A stretch of 64,000 nt of DNA from Tyto alba (taxonomy: Eukaryota; Chordata; Aves; Strigiformes; Tytonidae), in assembly GCF_018691265.1 (NCBI RefSeq), contig NW_024881316.1, positions 25,397,819 to 25,461,818 on the forward strand, written 5' to 3'. Of the stretch, positions 12,501-27,500 are shown piece by piece; within the stretch, counting starts at the first letter, position 1, and each line of letters begins with the position of its first letter. The notes below the pieces were generated by a model. The model saw nothing but the letters and a program-made list of their open reading frames with translations. It was not told the origin of the DNA and did no database searches. A program made the position numbers and the translations under genes.

Positions 12501-15500
12501 TGGTTTTCTTTTCAGAAAGCTTTTCTAATAAACAGGGTAATTCAACTATTCAAAGGGAACACCAACTTCCAGTTTCTTATTACAACTTTAAAAAAATGGA
12601 TAAAGACAGCTTAAGTGAATGAATAAAAACAGAGAAAATCTTGTATTTTTCTGTTTCTAAGAAATTGACTTAAATAAAACTAAGCGTCCTTGCATGAGGT
12701 CTGAACTTTGACCATATTAACTATTCCTGTGTTTTCACTTATGTTAAACTTCGATACTGATGCCACATTTTCTGTCAGATAGAATGATTGCCTATAAAGT
12801 AATAGTAAATTAAAAAAATCTGTTGTAACTGCTACTGGAGCCTTATTGGGAATGTTTTCTGAAAACTACTCTGACATGATGAAACAAAGTTCAAATAACT
12901 AGAAGGTAAACCTCAAGACTAATAACCTAACCATTAGAGTGTAAACTGCAACAAATATAAACAATCTGACCCTGTTGAAATCATATCACTACAAGCAAGG
13001 TTTCTGACAAATACAGTTTACCAGCTATGGAAGCAAGTTTAAATATAGTTAATAATACCCTATTTTTTTTTTCCCCTGACACATAAGTTTATTTGACTTG
13101 CATCTAGAGAAAACTTATCCATGTCTTGAGTTCAGCTTCTTTGTTATGGTAAACTTATTTTAAAAAGGCTCTGAGGACAGCATACAAAACCTAGCTCTGC
13201 TCTAAGCAAGTAGAAAAATTTCCACTGACTTCTTAGTGAAACAGATTTCATCTGATGTATCTAAAAATTCATCTGACTCAAAAGTTGAAACTTTTAAAGC
13301 TGTTTGACATTGATAATGGAGTAAACCAGCAAATCAGACAAGTGCTTTAAGGCTTCCTTCATGTGGACTACCTCTAACGAGCAAGGGTGTTATTGGAATA
13401 GAAAAGAGTGATAATTTTAATCACAAGGAAATACACGTTTTTTCTTTTCTTGTCCCTCTCAAGTCTGTGTGGGAGTAATGTTTCCCAAGAGTCTCATCCA
13501 GTCAAGTCCTTCACACTCACCATTTTCCTCCGTGAATTTCCTTCCAACTTCACAATGTTTTTTAACCTTCAAGCCAACCAGACAATTCCTTCTCTCAGCT
13601 GGCTTTAGGATCAGTCTTCCAGATCCCTTTTGCAGCTCATTGCCTTTATGAATTCCTATCCCTGACACATCCATTTAAAAAATTCTGCTCACACAGACCC
13701 AGTTCCATTTTTTTTCCCCCTTCTTCTTTCCCTTCATTAAGAGCATTCAGTTTCCTGGCTGTCCAGTCTGAACTCCCTTTTCTCTACATCCCTTGTCATT
13801 CATTTGTGATTCTCAGTTCTGTATTCTTTTGTCCTCATTGTTAAATTTCTTTTTAACCCTCACTTACATGCATAATCTCCTGGATATTAAGATAGATAGC
13901 CTCTTTTTCTGTCTAGCTGCGTGCAGCATCAATGACACTGTACAGTCTCCATTGCTAGATGTGGTTACTCATCTGGAGAGCAGAGTCTTCCATCCAAGGG
14001 AGTCTCTGGAAAGTGCATTTGAAAGTCTTCCTCTTCAGTGGCTCATCCCATCAGATCTTGACAGACAGGGACAGTTTTCTTCCATAAAGTACCCATCCTA
14101 TAGTGCATAGCTTTGGTTCTCAGCCATTTTTGCTTAAAGTTCCTCCTCTTCTATTATAATCAATGCCAATAGCATCATTTGTTTTGAGAGGGTCTGGCTC
14201 CAGTTTCTGGACTTCATAGAAGGGCACCAACTGGCAGCTGCCTGGCTTCAGTCTTTCAGAAGCACTGACTGAAACTCAGATTGAGAGATGACTTTCCATC
14301 GCCACCTGAGTGCTCAGTGGGGCACCAGAGACGAGGAGGAACTTTTGGAAACAATAGATGGAAAGGCTTTTCTTCTTGGTTCTGTTCCAAGAAACTAAAC
14401 TGCCAGCTTTTAGATGGATAATCCTAGCTATTGAGGCAAAAATGTATTTTTAAAATCAGAATTATGTAATTTAAAATACCTTATTTTTTTCCTGCATCAC
14501 ACACTACATTTTGTTTCTGCAGTATGCTATGCCTGTACGTACTGATCTTTCCAAATATTTGTGTTTGGCCAATGTTAACACAGTAGAGTCTTGTTTTATC
14601 TTTCAAGCATGGAATTCCTCAGAAGCTTTTGCTTTAATGACTCAACTGTGCTAATGGAACAGCAAAGGGAAATAAATAAGTGGCACTTAACAAGAACACA
14701 TCAAGATGCTCAGTTTTTTAACTAAGCAGAGGTGACCACCTGAGCTTCCATTACTTAAGGCAGCACCTAATGCTTTCTGTAGTCACAGTCTAGTCCATTT
14801 TGGTTTTGGGGTCCTGCTTTCTCTGCCCAGTGTTTTGGAAACCTCAGGGAAGTTCTCTGACAGGTATAGTCTGGCAAATGAGGAATTTTCACAGTGGTGA
14901 TAAAAAGGTGGCAGCTTTTCAGACACACCAACTCCATCTAGCATATTAGCAATGGAAAAAGTGAAGAGAAAGATGCAGGATGTTTCAAAAAACTACACCA
15001 CTTACAAGAGGAAATTATTACCTTTTTTTTTTTTTTTTCAAATATACAGGAAAATCAGCACAAGAGTTCTTAGTAGAGAAATTCAGTCCTTCAAAACTGA
15101 AATCAGCAGCTGATGTGCACTGTCTCAAAGTCTTGAGCATTCAAAAATTGGCAGCCTTCAGCTTAAATGACCGGTTCTCTTGGTAGCATCATCACTGAGG
15201 CTTCTTCTTCAAGAAAAAAATCTTATAAAAGATCCATAAACTATATTTAGAAGCCAGTATGTTGCAGAGTTTACGAACTACTCAAAGCACTTTCAGTTTC
15301 CTTTATCTGTGAAGTTTTAAAAAAAATATAATGATTTTTCATGCTGAAAGATGCTCTGTGAACACAGCTTTGAAACAGGAGACACCCAGTTTTATAGCTT
15401 ACAAAAGGGACTAATTGTGTTGTGCAGCTTCCTAACTAGTTTGATCCTTGAACTCCGAATCATTCTTCCTTCTGGTTGAAAGTGGAATGCAAGATGACTA

Positions 15501-18500
15501 CTTCCCTAGAAAGCAATGCTGGGAACGAATTGTGAATGCCTAGCTCTTTCTCACTTCCCCAATAACATATTCTGAAAAGAAGAATTTGCTTCATATTTCC
15601 TAAAAAAATTGCACTGTGATTTGCTCCACCACATCATGAGTTATTCTCTAAAATAGGCTGTCCTGTTCAAAGAGGAATTCACCAAAATTTGACTTGATGT
15701 TGTAAGTGGAAATAAAAAAGATAATGGTTTTGTATTAAGAAAAATCTGTGATAGATACAATTTCACTAAAAATTTTGTAAAGTTTATAAAACTACATAGC
15801 CAGTGTCTTTCATGAAAAATGTTGTATCTACCTCCACCAGCATACCTGATAGTAAATTTAATTCAGCATCCTATTGCTCGGTGGAATGGAAAAAATACAC
15901 AAATGGGAAAGGATTACTCTAGATCTTGGATAGCAAGTGTTTATTCAAATGCAGGCTTTTTAGGGCAGAATCTCATCTTTACACCAGTCTGGTAGAGTCC
16001 TGATTCCCTGATGGTAGCATGTAAGTACAAAATATGACTGAAAACATGTAGGCTTGTCTTCAAAAAGTTTGAATATGCAATTTGTGAAATTATAACCCAA
16101 TGCTATAACCTAGTATTTAAAAATTAAATATTGTTTGGCAGTATTTCTTTTACTGTTCATAAATAAGGAATTCTAATTTTGAATGTTGGTGTTTTGTTGC
16201 ACATAACAAGGAATATTTATTCATTTCAGTGAATGGCAGAAGCATCATTGGCTTCTTGTCTTCCTGGCTTCAGTGCTACTGAACTTCGGCAAAATGCCAT
16301 TCATGACTCACAGTATTTATTTATTCTTTATTTTTAGACTAATGGGAACTTTATGAATTCCTTCCCTGATTTCTAAGAGAAATACCACTTAACTGTGATC
16401 CTGAAAAATGGTGATTCCGAATCTTAGATTACTGCCTTAATGAATATCCTTAACTCTTAATGAGAACGGTTAATAACCATATAATTGATTTTAGTTCTGA
16501 AAGTAGTGTTGTTAAATTTTAATTTTAAATTATTTCCTTATCTATGTAGAAATTCACGCTATTGAAAGGTTTGCTATTTAGTTTCTATTAACAACATTTT
16601 TTTGAAATCTCAAGAATATTTTTCATTTGAAATTTTATTTACATCTCCTAAAAAAAATGCATCGTAAAATGTATACACATCATATCTAGTATAAAGAAGA
16701 TATCCTCCAAGTGACAAACCATGTGAAAATGCATGCACAGTTAGGAAAGCAGTAGTGCAATATCACATGTACAAAACAAGCTCAGTGTCTGGAATGGTGG
16801 GATCTCAACTCTGAGATAGCCTTTGGGGTAGTTTGAGCTCTCAAAGTCTCTTCCCTTTTCCTGTGCATTCTTTTTCTTTTTCTAGGTCATCATTTTGATT
16901 GTAACTTTTGTAGTTAGTTCAAAACATACAGTAGAAAATATGATCATACTTTTTAGTATTAGGTACAAAATACATCCAGTCAAGAACACAAAGTGAAAGC
17001 CATTCTTCATAAATATTTGCTCAGACAATGAAGACATTTCATACATTAAATTTCATGTCATGCTAATGAAATATTTGCTTTTTATTCAAGTATATTATTG
17101 TCAGTGAAGGACGGGATTTTGTCCTTCTGCTAGAAAGTGTAAATTATAAAAGCATAACAAACAGCTTCCTCTAAATGAGATGCAACCAGACATGAGAATT
17201 GGTAAGCTTTAATTTAGTGCACAAGTGCATTAACTGAACCATCTCCTGTGTACAATTTACTTTAAAGTCTGCATTTACTATTTTAAGAGTTAGCATTAAA
17301 ACCTTTAGTATTTTATTACACAATTTTAGCTTAAGTATTTTCCAATAAATCACAGCTCACTTTCAGCTAGTATTCATTTATGATGTTACTTTCACCTTTT
17401 GTTTGCTGACAGGAAAATGAGATAAGAGAAAAATCTTAGCTGGAGGTCTGGACATGCAGACATGCTCAGTGGGGCATGTAAGAAGCTAATAGTGTAGAGA
17501 CATCTCAAGCATTCCCATATACATTCCCAAAAGATTTTTTCCCTCCCTTGAGAAATAACACGTAGTCCATTGGGACTTCCTGCCCCAGGAAAAGGGGAAA
17601 AAAAAAAAAACAAAACCAAAACCCACGCAATTTAAAATGTCTCTTTTCCAGACACAATCACTATTTTCTTCTGCAGTGTACTAATTTTTTCCAAAAGTTA
17701 CAAGCTACTAAAATTGATAACTGACTTTCAGAAAACATAGAGAAATATATTATTTTATTAAAAGCTGATTTAAAATAGCTTAAGGACTGATTGATGGGGA
17801 TTGATGCAATGCCCTTAAAAATGTGTTCCCTTAGGTCTGTCAAGATAAATGGATCTTGGAAGGGATAGTGATTCTTCCATTTTTATTCTAACTTTAAGCA
17901 CTAGCAACTCTGAGAGATTGTGAAAACAAGTATGAAAGGCTATTTTAAAGAAAACTGCCTGCAAAAATGAAATTTTTACAGTATTTTGCCTTTATCACAC
18001 CAATACATTGTAGTGATGTGGAAATACAAATATAAGCACACTTGGAGAGCTGGCAATGTGGTGCTCCATTCGTTACACACATGCGCATTAAGCAGCATGT
18101 GCAGCATATATATGTAGGTAAAACACTTCATATTGACTATACGAACTGGTGTGATGAAATTGCGAGAGTGTTTTCTTCTTTTCATAAAGACTGTATTACA
18201 TTTCACTGTTATCCATGTTCAGTAGGATCCAAAAAGATAGGCTCATCCCAAGAAACCCTTTCCTAGTGTGCAGACTTCAACTACACTACAAATAAAGAAT
18301 TTACATATTTAGCATTTTAACTGAAAGTGAAGTGTGCTAAAATAGTGTTTGACAAAACTGTATTTTCTGTCTTTATATAGAAAAAATGTATCTGTGAATC
18401 AGATATTTATGGATTCCGTGGCGTATATGAATGACCTCCTACAATGAGACAGTTGCACATTGGTACAGAATTAAAAAAAAATACTTCAAATTATGAGCTT

Positions 18501-21500
18501 CATGAAGAAATCAGACATGGCCACAATCTAAAAAACACTGCCACTCTGAAACAAGGGCAAGGCAACTAAGACCAAGCATTACTGGGTTAAAGATAACTCA
18601 AGACATCTGGAGTATGAGAAGTAGGAAGGTCTTGTCTGTACTCTGAAAAAGTATTCGGAAAAAGAACTGATCAGACTTATCAGTGGTTTTCTTATTTTGT
18701 CTTGTCAGTAGAACTAGGTAAAATTGATTATGGATGCCTAAGTTCATTTTCCATCTTGCTCACTTTTGTGTATAAGGTAAACATCTTGGAGAATAAAATG
18801 TCAGGATGAATACCACAGGTATTGGAAGGGCTGATTAAGTTCTTTTGGTTTAAATTCACAAAGATAAGTTTTGAATAAAACACAGGACATTTTTAGTAGG
18901 GATGCAAAAACAATAACTCAAAAGGATTTTGACAGCTTAACAAATGTCAAACACTGTAGCCTCAATGCATATTTAACAAATGCCTAGCTGTAAATGTATT
19001 TTCTGTTGCTAGGTTTTCTACTGGATCTACTCCACTACTGGAAATTCTAAACAAAAAATAGAGGAAAAACACTACAGACATGACATTATGCCTGCAATTT
19101 TCTCTGTATCTGCATTAGATAACTAAGCAGGCAACATGCGTTGTAATACAACCTATTCAATACTTATAGAAGTTCTTTTAAACTATGTAAATTAATTACT
19201 AAGCACAATGAAGATCTGAATAGAAAAAGCTGTTTCTCATGTAAACCTTATGCATATTCTTTTGTTTTCTGTCTTGAAAATATGAAGAAAGCTAGTTTTG
19301 GTTAAATTATTGTAAATCAGACCACCACTGACAAGAATATGAAGGATGCAGAACTTCAAATTAATGGCAGGAGAACAGTCAGTTGTCACTGCAATCAGAG
19401 GAAGATAATGACCCTCATATGCACTGATATCCTTAGGAGAATTAGTCAAAGTCTGTCTAGCACAGAATTTTAAATCATGTTACTTCTTAAAATAACTTTA
19501 CCGCACAATCCACAGCCACAGTGATCTTAGTAACAGATTTGACATCTATGAAATATTCACAATTCACAAACTTGACAGGAAATTGTCCCTTGTTTTTTTT
19601 TTTTACGTTATTGCCTCCAGGCTTAGTCAAAAGTCCAGAAACGAATGTGAGAACCAGTGCAAGGAAGGGAGCTGGGACACGTGGCTGGGGCACAGAGGCG
19701 TACCACCTCTCCATTTGGCCGGCTGTTACCTGAGCTTCATACAGTACATCACACATAGCAGTTGCTGAGTTTATGTGGCTAATGAAATGTTTAATGGAAT
19801 TAATCTGCTGATCTATATACAGGGCTATAGATATATGACTGCAGATAAACTTTGACCTCTTTGCTATTTCTCATAGCAGGTACAGTTTTAGGTTGGGTGC
19901 TTTATTGTAAGAACAAAGATTATCTTCAGATTTCAGTAGACAAGTTGTGAGAAATCCTAAAACCAGTGCTTTTGGAATTTTCTCAAACTTTTAGATGAAC
20001 TCCCTGAAAGTGGTGAATAAATTGCGTAGGCTACTAATCCATATTTGATTCAAGGAAAATTTATCTTGATAGATTCTGATGATTGTAGGGGTGGATGCAA
20101 AGGATCATACTGCTCCAGACGTCTACCTACTTCTTCTAGGGCACACCGTACTATGTAGAAACTCATTAACATTACCTCTCTCTGAAAATAAATGTTAGAA
20201 TTGACAAAATCAGATTAATAACATTAAGAAAATCACCAAACTTTATTTGTAAAGACTGCTCTGATACCTGAAAAATTCTATAAAATGAAACTAGCAGCCA
20301 GTACTATTTGTACCATTTATATGGAGTAGCATCTGGCAAAGAAGGGATGTATGTATTCACATTGCTACAAAAGCTGCCAGGAACATGACCACTTAATTAG
20401 TATAGAGTAACCATTTGGCAGCAGAGAACAAAAGCAAGACCTCATTTATAACTTTAAATGAAAAAATGGTAAGGTAAAGCATCTACAAAATGCACAAATA
20501 AATTATTGATTCTTTGGAAAATTGTTCTGTAATATGGACACAAACTATACAATAGCAATCAGGAAGGCTATTCATTTAAATAAGTATTGGCAACCCTTCA
20601 TAAAGGATTAATGCTAATGGTTAGAAACCAAATTTATTCTAATGCATATTCTACATGTTATGTTTTCTTTCTTGCCAATTTAAAACTTGCTTAAAAAAAG
20701 ACAATCTTGGCTATAAAAGCAATGTTTTGGAATGTGCTCCAATATGATTGATCTGTCCGTGTTCTTTTGGCAACGTAGCTAAAGTATTTTTGTCAAATTT
20801 TATGATTTTATATGATTTGAAGTAATAAAGCATGACAGCCTCAAATTGTTGACCTTAGAGAATTTTGTCTCTCTAAAAATGTATCACCATAACTGTATTA
20901 CAAACCTTAATTGTGAAATTATTTTTTCAATTTTCCCAGATGTTTTTGCAATTTAAGCATACTTTGAGACTTGCTTTTTCCCATCTGTGCTTTCATTTTT
21001 ATATTTACTTTCTTCAAGAATACATGCCAGCCAAAGTTTTACAGAAAAAATAGAATGTTTCACGAAAAAATCCCATGAAGAATCACTGAAGTGCTATCAG
21101 CTAACTATTCCTTCTTTAAAATCTGAATATATTAATACCTCTTTCCCTCTCCCCTGCAATTTCCTTAAAATAGGGTTCATGGATTGACTTACTCCCTCAA
21201 AAGCAGAATTTCTGAAGGAACAGGCATCGCCAATAGTCAGCTATTAGGTTTTGACAATTTGTCCAAAATAACCATCATGTAATCAAGGTTAATATATATC
21301 AACACAAGTCTTGTGTGCCGGCTATTAATTGAATTAAAAAGAGATTAAAAATTATCTTTCCTTAACTAGCCATGTGGCAAAGGAGACATCTGGTAAATAA
21401 TCCCTGCTGCACCTTCAAAATTTGCGCAAAATATTGGAGAATACAGACATACTGTTCAAACCAAACTCACGGATGGGGACAGCAGCATTTAATTCCTGTG

Positions 21501-24500
21501 CCCTTCCCTCTTGTAAATGACCCAAGCTATTCTCCCCCCTTCAGAAATTCTGAGTGTGTTACTCCTTATAAAGGAAGGAGGCTCCTTGGCAGGAGCTGAA
21601 GAATAGTACTCTACAAAGAAGTGTGACACAAAGAACTGCAGTCTTGTAAAATGGATGCTAATCCTCAGTGTTGTTGATGAAGCTCAGCCTTGGCTGCCTT
21701 AACTGGGGTTTGAATTGAAAACATTCTTCCACCTCCCTCTCAGGGAAACCCAAGGGCCTCGTCTTCCAAGAGTATGCAATGGGAACATGTTCTCCTCTCT
21801 CTAAGGTCAGTGGGAGATGATGGGCATTTTGGATAAAAGTAATGCTTTTATTCATCTTTGAAGAAAGATGAAAGTAAGCACCTGCCAGTAAAAAAAAAAA
21901 AAAAAAAAAGGAGTAATTGTAAAAAGTTCTACTTTCTACAATTTTGCATTGTATGATGAAGAGGGAGGGGAATATAAGCAAAGAGGGATGAGTGTGTATC
22001 TTGGTTCAGGTCAGGAAAAGAGATTTTATGCTGTGTACATGGAGAGAATGCACAAAAGTGAGAGACAATTAGTAAATGTGAAGGAGAGAATAGAAGGGGT
22101 TTATGTAATAATGCTTTGTAGGATTTTTAGGGAAAAAAGAAACCCACAAGACGCTCTAGAGCCACTTAATAGGTCAGTATCATTTTGAGGCTTCATGTTG
22201 CTTTAAATTAGAATAAATGAGCCATATCATGAAACTGGCTTTAAATCTTAAAAATAAATCCTTTTTGATGTTCATATTTCATGCTTTCAAGTAAGCACAA
22301 ATACTGTATTCCCTACGTTACTTATTTAATATTTTAAAATTGAAAAGCAGATGTGAAGAAGACAAACTGTTCAACTAGAGTCAAGAGAATACTTCAGTGA
22401 TTTAGAATACATCACATGAATATTACTTGAAAGACCTTAGATACTTGGAGATAAACTTATACTTACAGATATTCAAATAAGATAAATTATGAAAATGCAG
22501 ATCTGTGTGTCCAAACAAAACTGTTTTCTAAGGTTGCAAGCACAGTGACAAGGGATATAAAAATCTGGCAGCCAGAACCACCAGATGCCTTAAATTGTAA
22601 TCACAGGTTTTGTGTACTGTAATCAGAGCAACCTTACAGCTGTGTGTTTTAACTGGGCAATTGCCTAAGCCTACCGTAAAATGTTTACCTTACCTTTAAG
22701 CCCAGAATGAACTAATTTTCTAGTAGTGTGTTTTGGAATAACTCAGTGATAACATTTTCAAAGAAGTCATGCAGTTCTGTAATCCTGTTTGCAGAGATGA
22801 GTTTGCTCAGATTCTCATTCAGATCTCTCTCTGGTCCAAGTAACCAACCTTGAAGAATGAGGTTTAATATCCACGGTTATTTTATGAAATAATCAAAGGT
22901 CTTGATCAATCTTTCTTTGTTCATCTATTTATTGCCTTCTTCCTTTTTTTGTGGGGCTTTTTTCTAAATTAAAGACGATGTAATATTTTCAATGCTTTCT
23001 CATATGGTAGCTCTGATACCTGACATGTCTCACTCCTTTTTTTTTCCTCTGTATGTTCTTCTTTTTTTTTTTTTCCCTATATCCCTTCTAACTGCAGATG
23101 TGCATTGAGTCTGCCAGGCGAGGCCATATCATTGATCTTTGCAAAAGCATTACAGTACTAGACTGTGGTACTGAGGCAAATAAAATGCATTCTGGACATC
23201 TCCATTTTCTTTTAACAGAGCTGCATCTGAGCAAAGGTCTTTTCCAAGTTGTCTATAGTGATGTCCAGTTCTCCAGCTTCAGTTGCTAAAGTTAATTTGG
23301 ACTCATGAATAGTTTAATCCCCAGATGTCTAGCCTTTTCAGAGGGACACATTAATTGTTGTTCTCAGTCTTCATGGAGCGTCATCTAACTTTAGTGAAAA
23401 ATTTATCATTTTTATCTATATAAAAGTCTTCAGAATTTTGCATATCTCCTTGGACTATGGTGCACTAAACATCATCTTGCACTGCTTTTAAAATGAAATT
23501 ATCACTATACTCTGATGTCTCATAGCCTAACCATCAAGGACCAAGGATGTCTTACAATTACTACACAATTAAAAGCCGACCTAAAAGATGTCACCGAAGT
23601 TTAAAAAAAATTCAGCTTGTGTGGTCAAATTAGATTTGTCTATTGGTGAGAAATATCCAGGAGCAAAAGCAAACATTTAAGAACTGGTGCTGTGAATAGG
23701 GAACAACTCTAATTGCCATAGCGTGATGGCGATCGAAGACAACCATGTTAAATTATCATACCAAAACCCAGTTGATTATATCCTTACTTTTAGTATGCAG
23801 AAAGGTTAATACACAAGGACCATCTAATGGCTGTCTAAAGGCTAGTTTTAAATCCTTGTGGTACACCTGAGAAGTAAGTACACTTATGCAGCAGTATAGT
23901 AGATGTGGGTCAAAGCTTGTGCCAGATCTGAAATCTGTTGTGCATTGCAGTTCACCAGCTGGATGGGGAGAATGGAATGAACAAACACTACTTTGAAAGT
24001 TTGGTCATACTAGAAAAAGAGAAATAATGTTTACTTCAAACTAAGAATATGCTTCCAGTTTTAGAAGTTTTAACTTCTTAATACACCCTGTTTTCTTCAT
24101 TTGCCACTTTTAAAAACCAACTCTGTGAAGTCAGGAAAAAAAAAATCCAGTCCTTACTCAAGTAATATTGAAGGGGGAAACATTCCAAGCTGATAGATCT
24201 GCCAGTTGATTTTTAGCTAGTCAGAAGTGGAATGGCTATATCCGAACAGTGGTTTGATAGAACATTAAATCATATTAAATAGATATTAAATCACTAATAC
24301 GGAAAGTAGCCATGCAATAATGTTCAAAGCTCCTCCTCACTACAAGCCACTATTCATATCAAGATAGCATTATCAAAATAATATTTTAAAAAACTCAAGA
24401 TATCAACCTGTTTTATCATTTTTTATAGATTAGGAATTGGTAATGTTTTATAACTTGTGCTTAATGACACTAGCTATTTGTTAGTAGCTTGTATCCTCTT

Positions 24501-27500
24501 TGTAGGTACAGCATGAAGCTCAAAAATTATTATGGTTCTTTTGCTAGAACAACATTGGAGCGAAGTAGAAGTTTGATTCTAGAAATTTTTCCAGTCAATG
24601 AAAAAAAGAAATCATGTGTCCTGGATTTTTTAGAGTTCAAACAAGCTATGATTCATGAAAGAAATATGAAATATTTGTAAAGTTCCTAAGAAAATTATAT
24701 TAAAGAAGCATGGAGAAAAATCAGACTGCTTTTGGATAATCCAGTCATGTGGAAAGACTTCATGGAAAGTTACTTGAATTTTCTCCTTGCTACTTATTTT
24801 CTCCTTGCTTTCCTTGAAAGCAGTGTACCCTGTTATAAAATGACTACCAAAAAAGCCTTATTAGACACAGAAATGACTTCAGAATCAAGTATTTGAAACA
24901 GTTTTTGCATTCCTAAATATTAAGCATTTAAAGTATTTATAGGCTTTCCTACTGTTTCGTGTATTTATTTGAAATTCTCTCTGATAAAAATGCACACATA
25001 ACAGTGTTAAGTGACATCTGACCTCTTCTCTGACTTCTAGTCATGTGATGAAAAATGCTTCTAAAAGTATTTAAGTCTAGATACAGGAAGATGACTAAAC
25101 TCCTAAGCTTTTGTCTTCTAAAAAATTCTCATCGCTGCCAAAGCTGGTGAAGCTTCTCTGATGGTTGCAATGGTGGGAGCACTAAGGCAGAAAAGCTTTC
25201 AAGGGCTCACAAGCATTCTCACCACTGCACCTTCTACCTACCTCCTGCAAATCTCTGTTCCCGCCTTTAGAAAATGGGTGGCCACACATTCCTTGTCACG
25301 TTTGCCCTTCCTCTCACAGAGGTTAACATTGGGAAACTTCACATAAATGCATAACAGACAAGGACAAGGAACAAATTTGTTTAGCAAGGCAGCCAGCAGG
25401 CTTACTGTACTAACCCCCCTTCCAACATTTAAAGAATGCAACTATCTTCTCTTTCCTTTCCCATGTAGCTTGAGAATTACATCCAAGACAGTATGAAGAA
25501 AGAAATGGTAGAGATCCAGCAAACTGCAGTGCAGAACCAGACAGCAGTAATGATTGAAATAGGCACAAACTTACTAAATCAAACAGCTGAACAGACCCGC
25601 AAATTAACAGATGTTGAAGCACAAGTAAGTAATGAATTTCAACCTAAAAATGCTTCTACTTCCCAAACACAATTATACACTTAACACAGTTTAGTGTTAC
25701 ACTATTCAGTCCAACAATGAGAAGTCAATCATTATAATCAACAGATCTACCCACCTGAAGGAAACATTAGCATTTGGCAATACATAGTTCCATCTCAAGC
25801 CCACTGTTGTTACCTGAAAGACTTCCACTACAGCAGGATTTGAATTATGTTTGGCAAGACAACTGTTACATTCATCTTTAAAGATAATATACTTAAAACC
25901 ACTATATTATATCCAGTCATCAGTTGGGTACTACTGTGCATTGATACAACTCTCGTTGTGTATCTCTGTTGGTTATTCACCTCTCACCACCAGATCTTAG
26001 CTAATAGAGAGTTCCTTCAAACTGCCTTTGTTCCATTTTCCAGGCTAATTGCTTTCTCACATTTAAAATTTCTTTTTTATTTTTTAAAACTTATTATCAA
26101 GAAAAATGCGTCTTTTAAATTAATGTTTTCACAGATGCTGTAAGTGCAATAACTGTATTTCCAGCACAATGCACTATATTATTGTTACTTAACAGAGGGA
26201 TAAATAAACGAATCAGAGCTGAATCCAGAAAAAAGGAATTAGGAGGAGGCTACTAGAAAAGTATACTCATACAGAAGTAAACTTGCCTAGGGTATATATT
26301 ATTCTCTAAATTATTTCAAACAAAAAATAAGTAATGGGTTTATCTTTAATTACTGCTTTAATTGAAAAGCATTAACTACAGTAAGACATTCTATGAAACA
26401 GAATGCAGATTTTAATACAAGAACAAGTCCAATCAATGTAGAATGGTCTGCATTTGTAGTTTTGCTAGCATGGTAGGAAAATTCAGATACATAATTGCCA
26501 AAACAAATAATGGCTATAGGATGCAGCACATAACATTTTCTGTAATGTAAATAGTGTGCAAAACGTAAAATTCATGTTAGAAATCTTATTATCTGTACAA
26601 TTCATCCAATGAATTAAATTATGCTTTTTAACCTAAAACAAGCCTTTGTGAACTCTTTGATAAATTGATAGTTCATAGCTCACAGGCGTACTGTATTCAA
26701 CTTTCCCATTGCATTATTCAGGAGCCCAGTATTTTGCACATGTTGAGAGAATGTATTTATTCATTCAGTGTAATGTTTTTATGGAAATTATTCAATTATT
26801 TTCTGCTTAGAGGAAGAAAATCATCACTGCAACTTTCCTTCTCTGCTTGAAATTACTGGTGACTGGGGTAAGGGCTTAATTAACAACATAAGGAAATTAA
26901 CCAAACAATTGCTCTCTCAAGGACACTTACTTTGGCAATAGTTTTCTATTACACTTAAGTGTGAAATCATGTCCTGAATGACTGTTTAACATGAAGGACA
27001 TGAGTAATCAATTCTTCCTGCCAAGGAAAGCCAAATTCTGCTGAATTAAAAAAAGCTGCTCTAAAACAATGATAAAATATTTCTAGAAAACATGCCTCAA
27101 AATAATGCAATCCGATACAAACCGAAAAGTATCTTTCATGTTTCCCAATATCTGCATTTCTTCATTTAAAGATGCAAATAAAAGTAGACCGTAAACAATA
27201 CATATAGAAAAGGTAACAATAAAATGCAAGGAATGAATCAATGGAAGTACTGTTTACATGATAAAATGTAAAAACTTTAAAGGTGATTTCAGGACTGGGC
27301 CAAGATTTCAACCAGTGAGAGATACTCAAAATACTTTCTTTCTATACCAGATTGAGAAAACAAATTCTCTGAGCAACAATCGTAACAGTTCCAGTAATGA
27401 AATACAGAGTATTTCCGATAATGAAATATCATAACAGAGGGGGAAGTATGACAGCAAAACTAAAGTACACAGTAACTTTCAGCCATTGATCAGAAATGCA

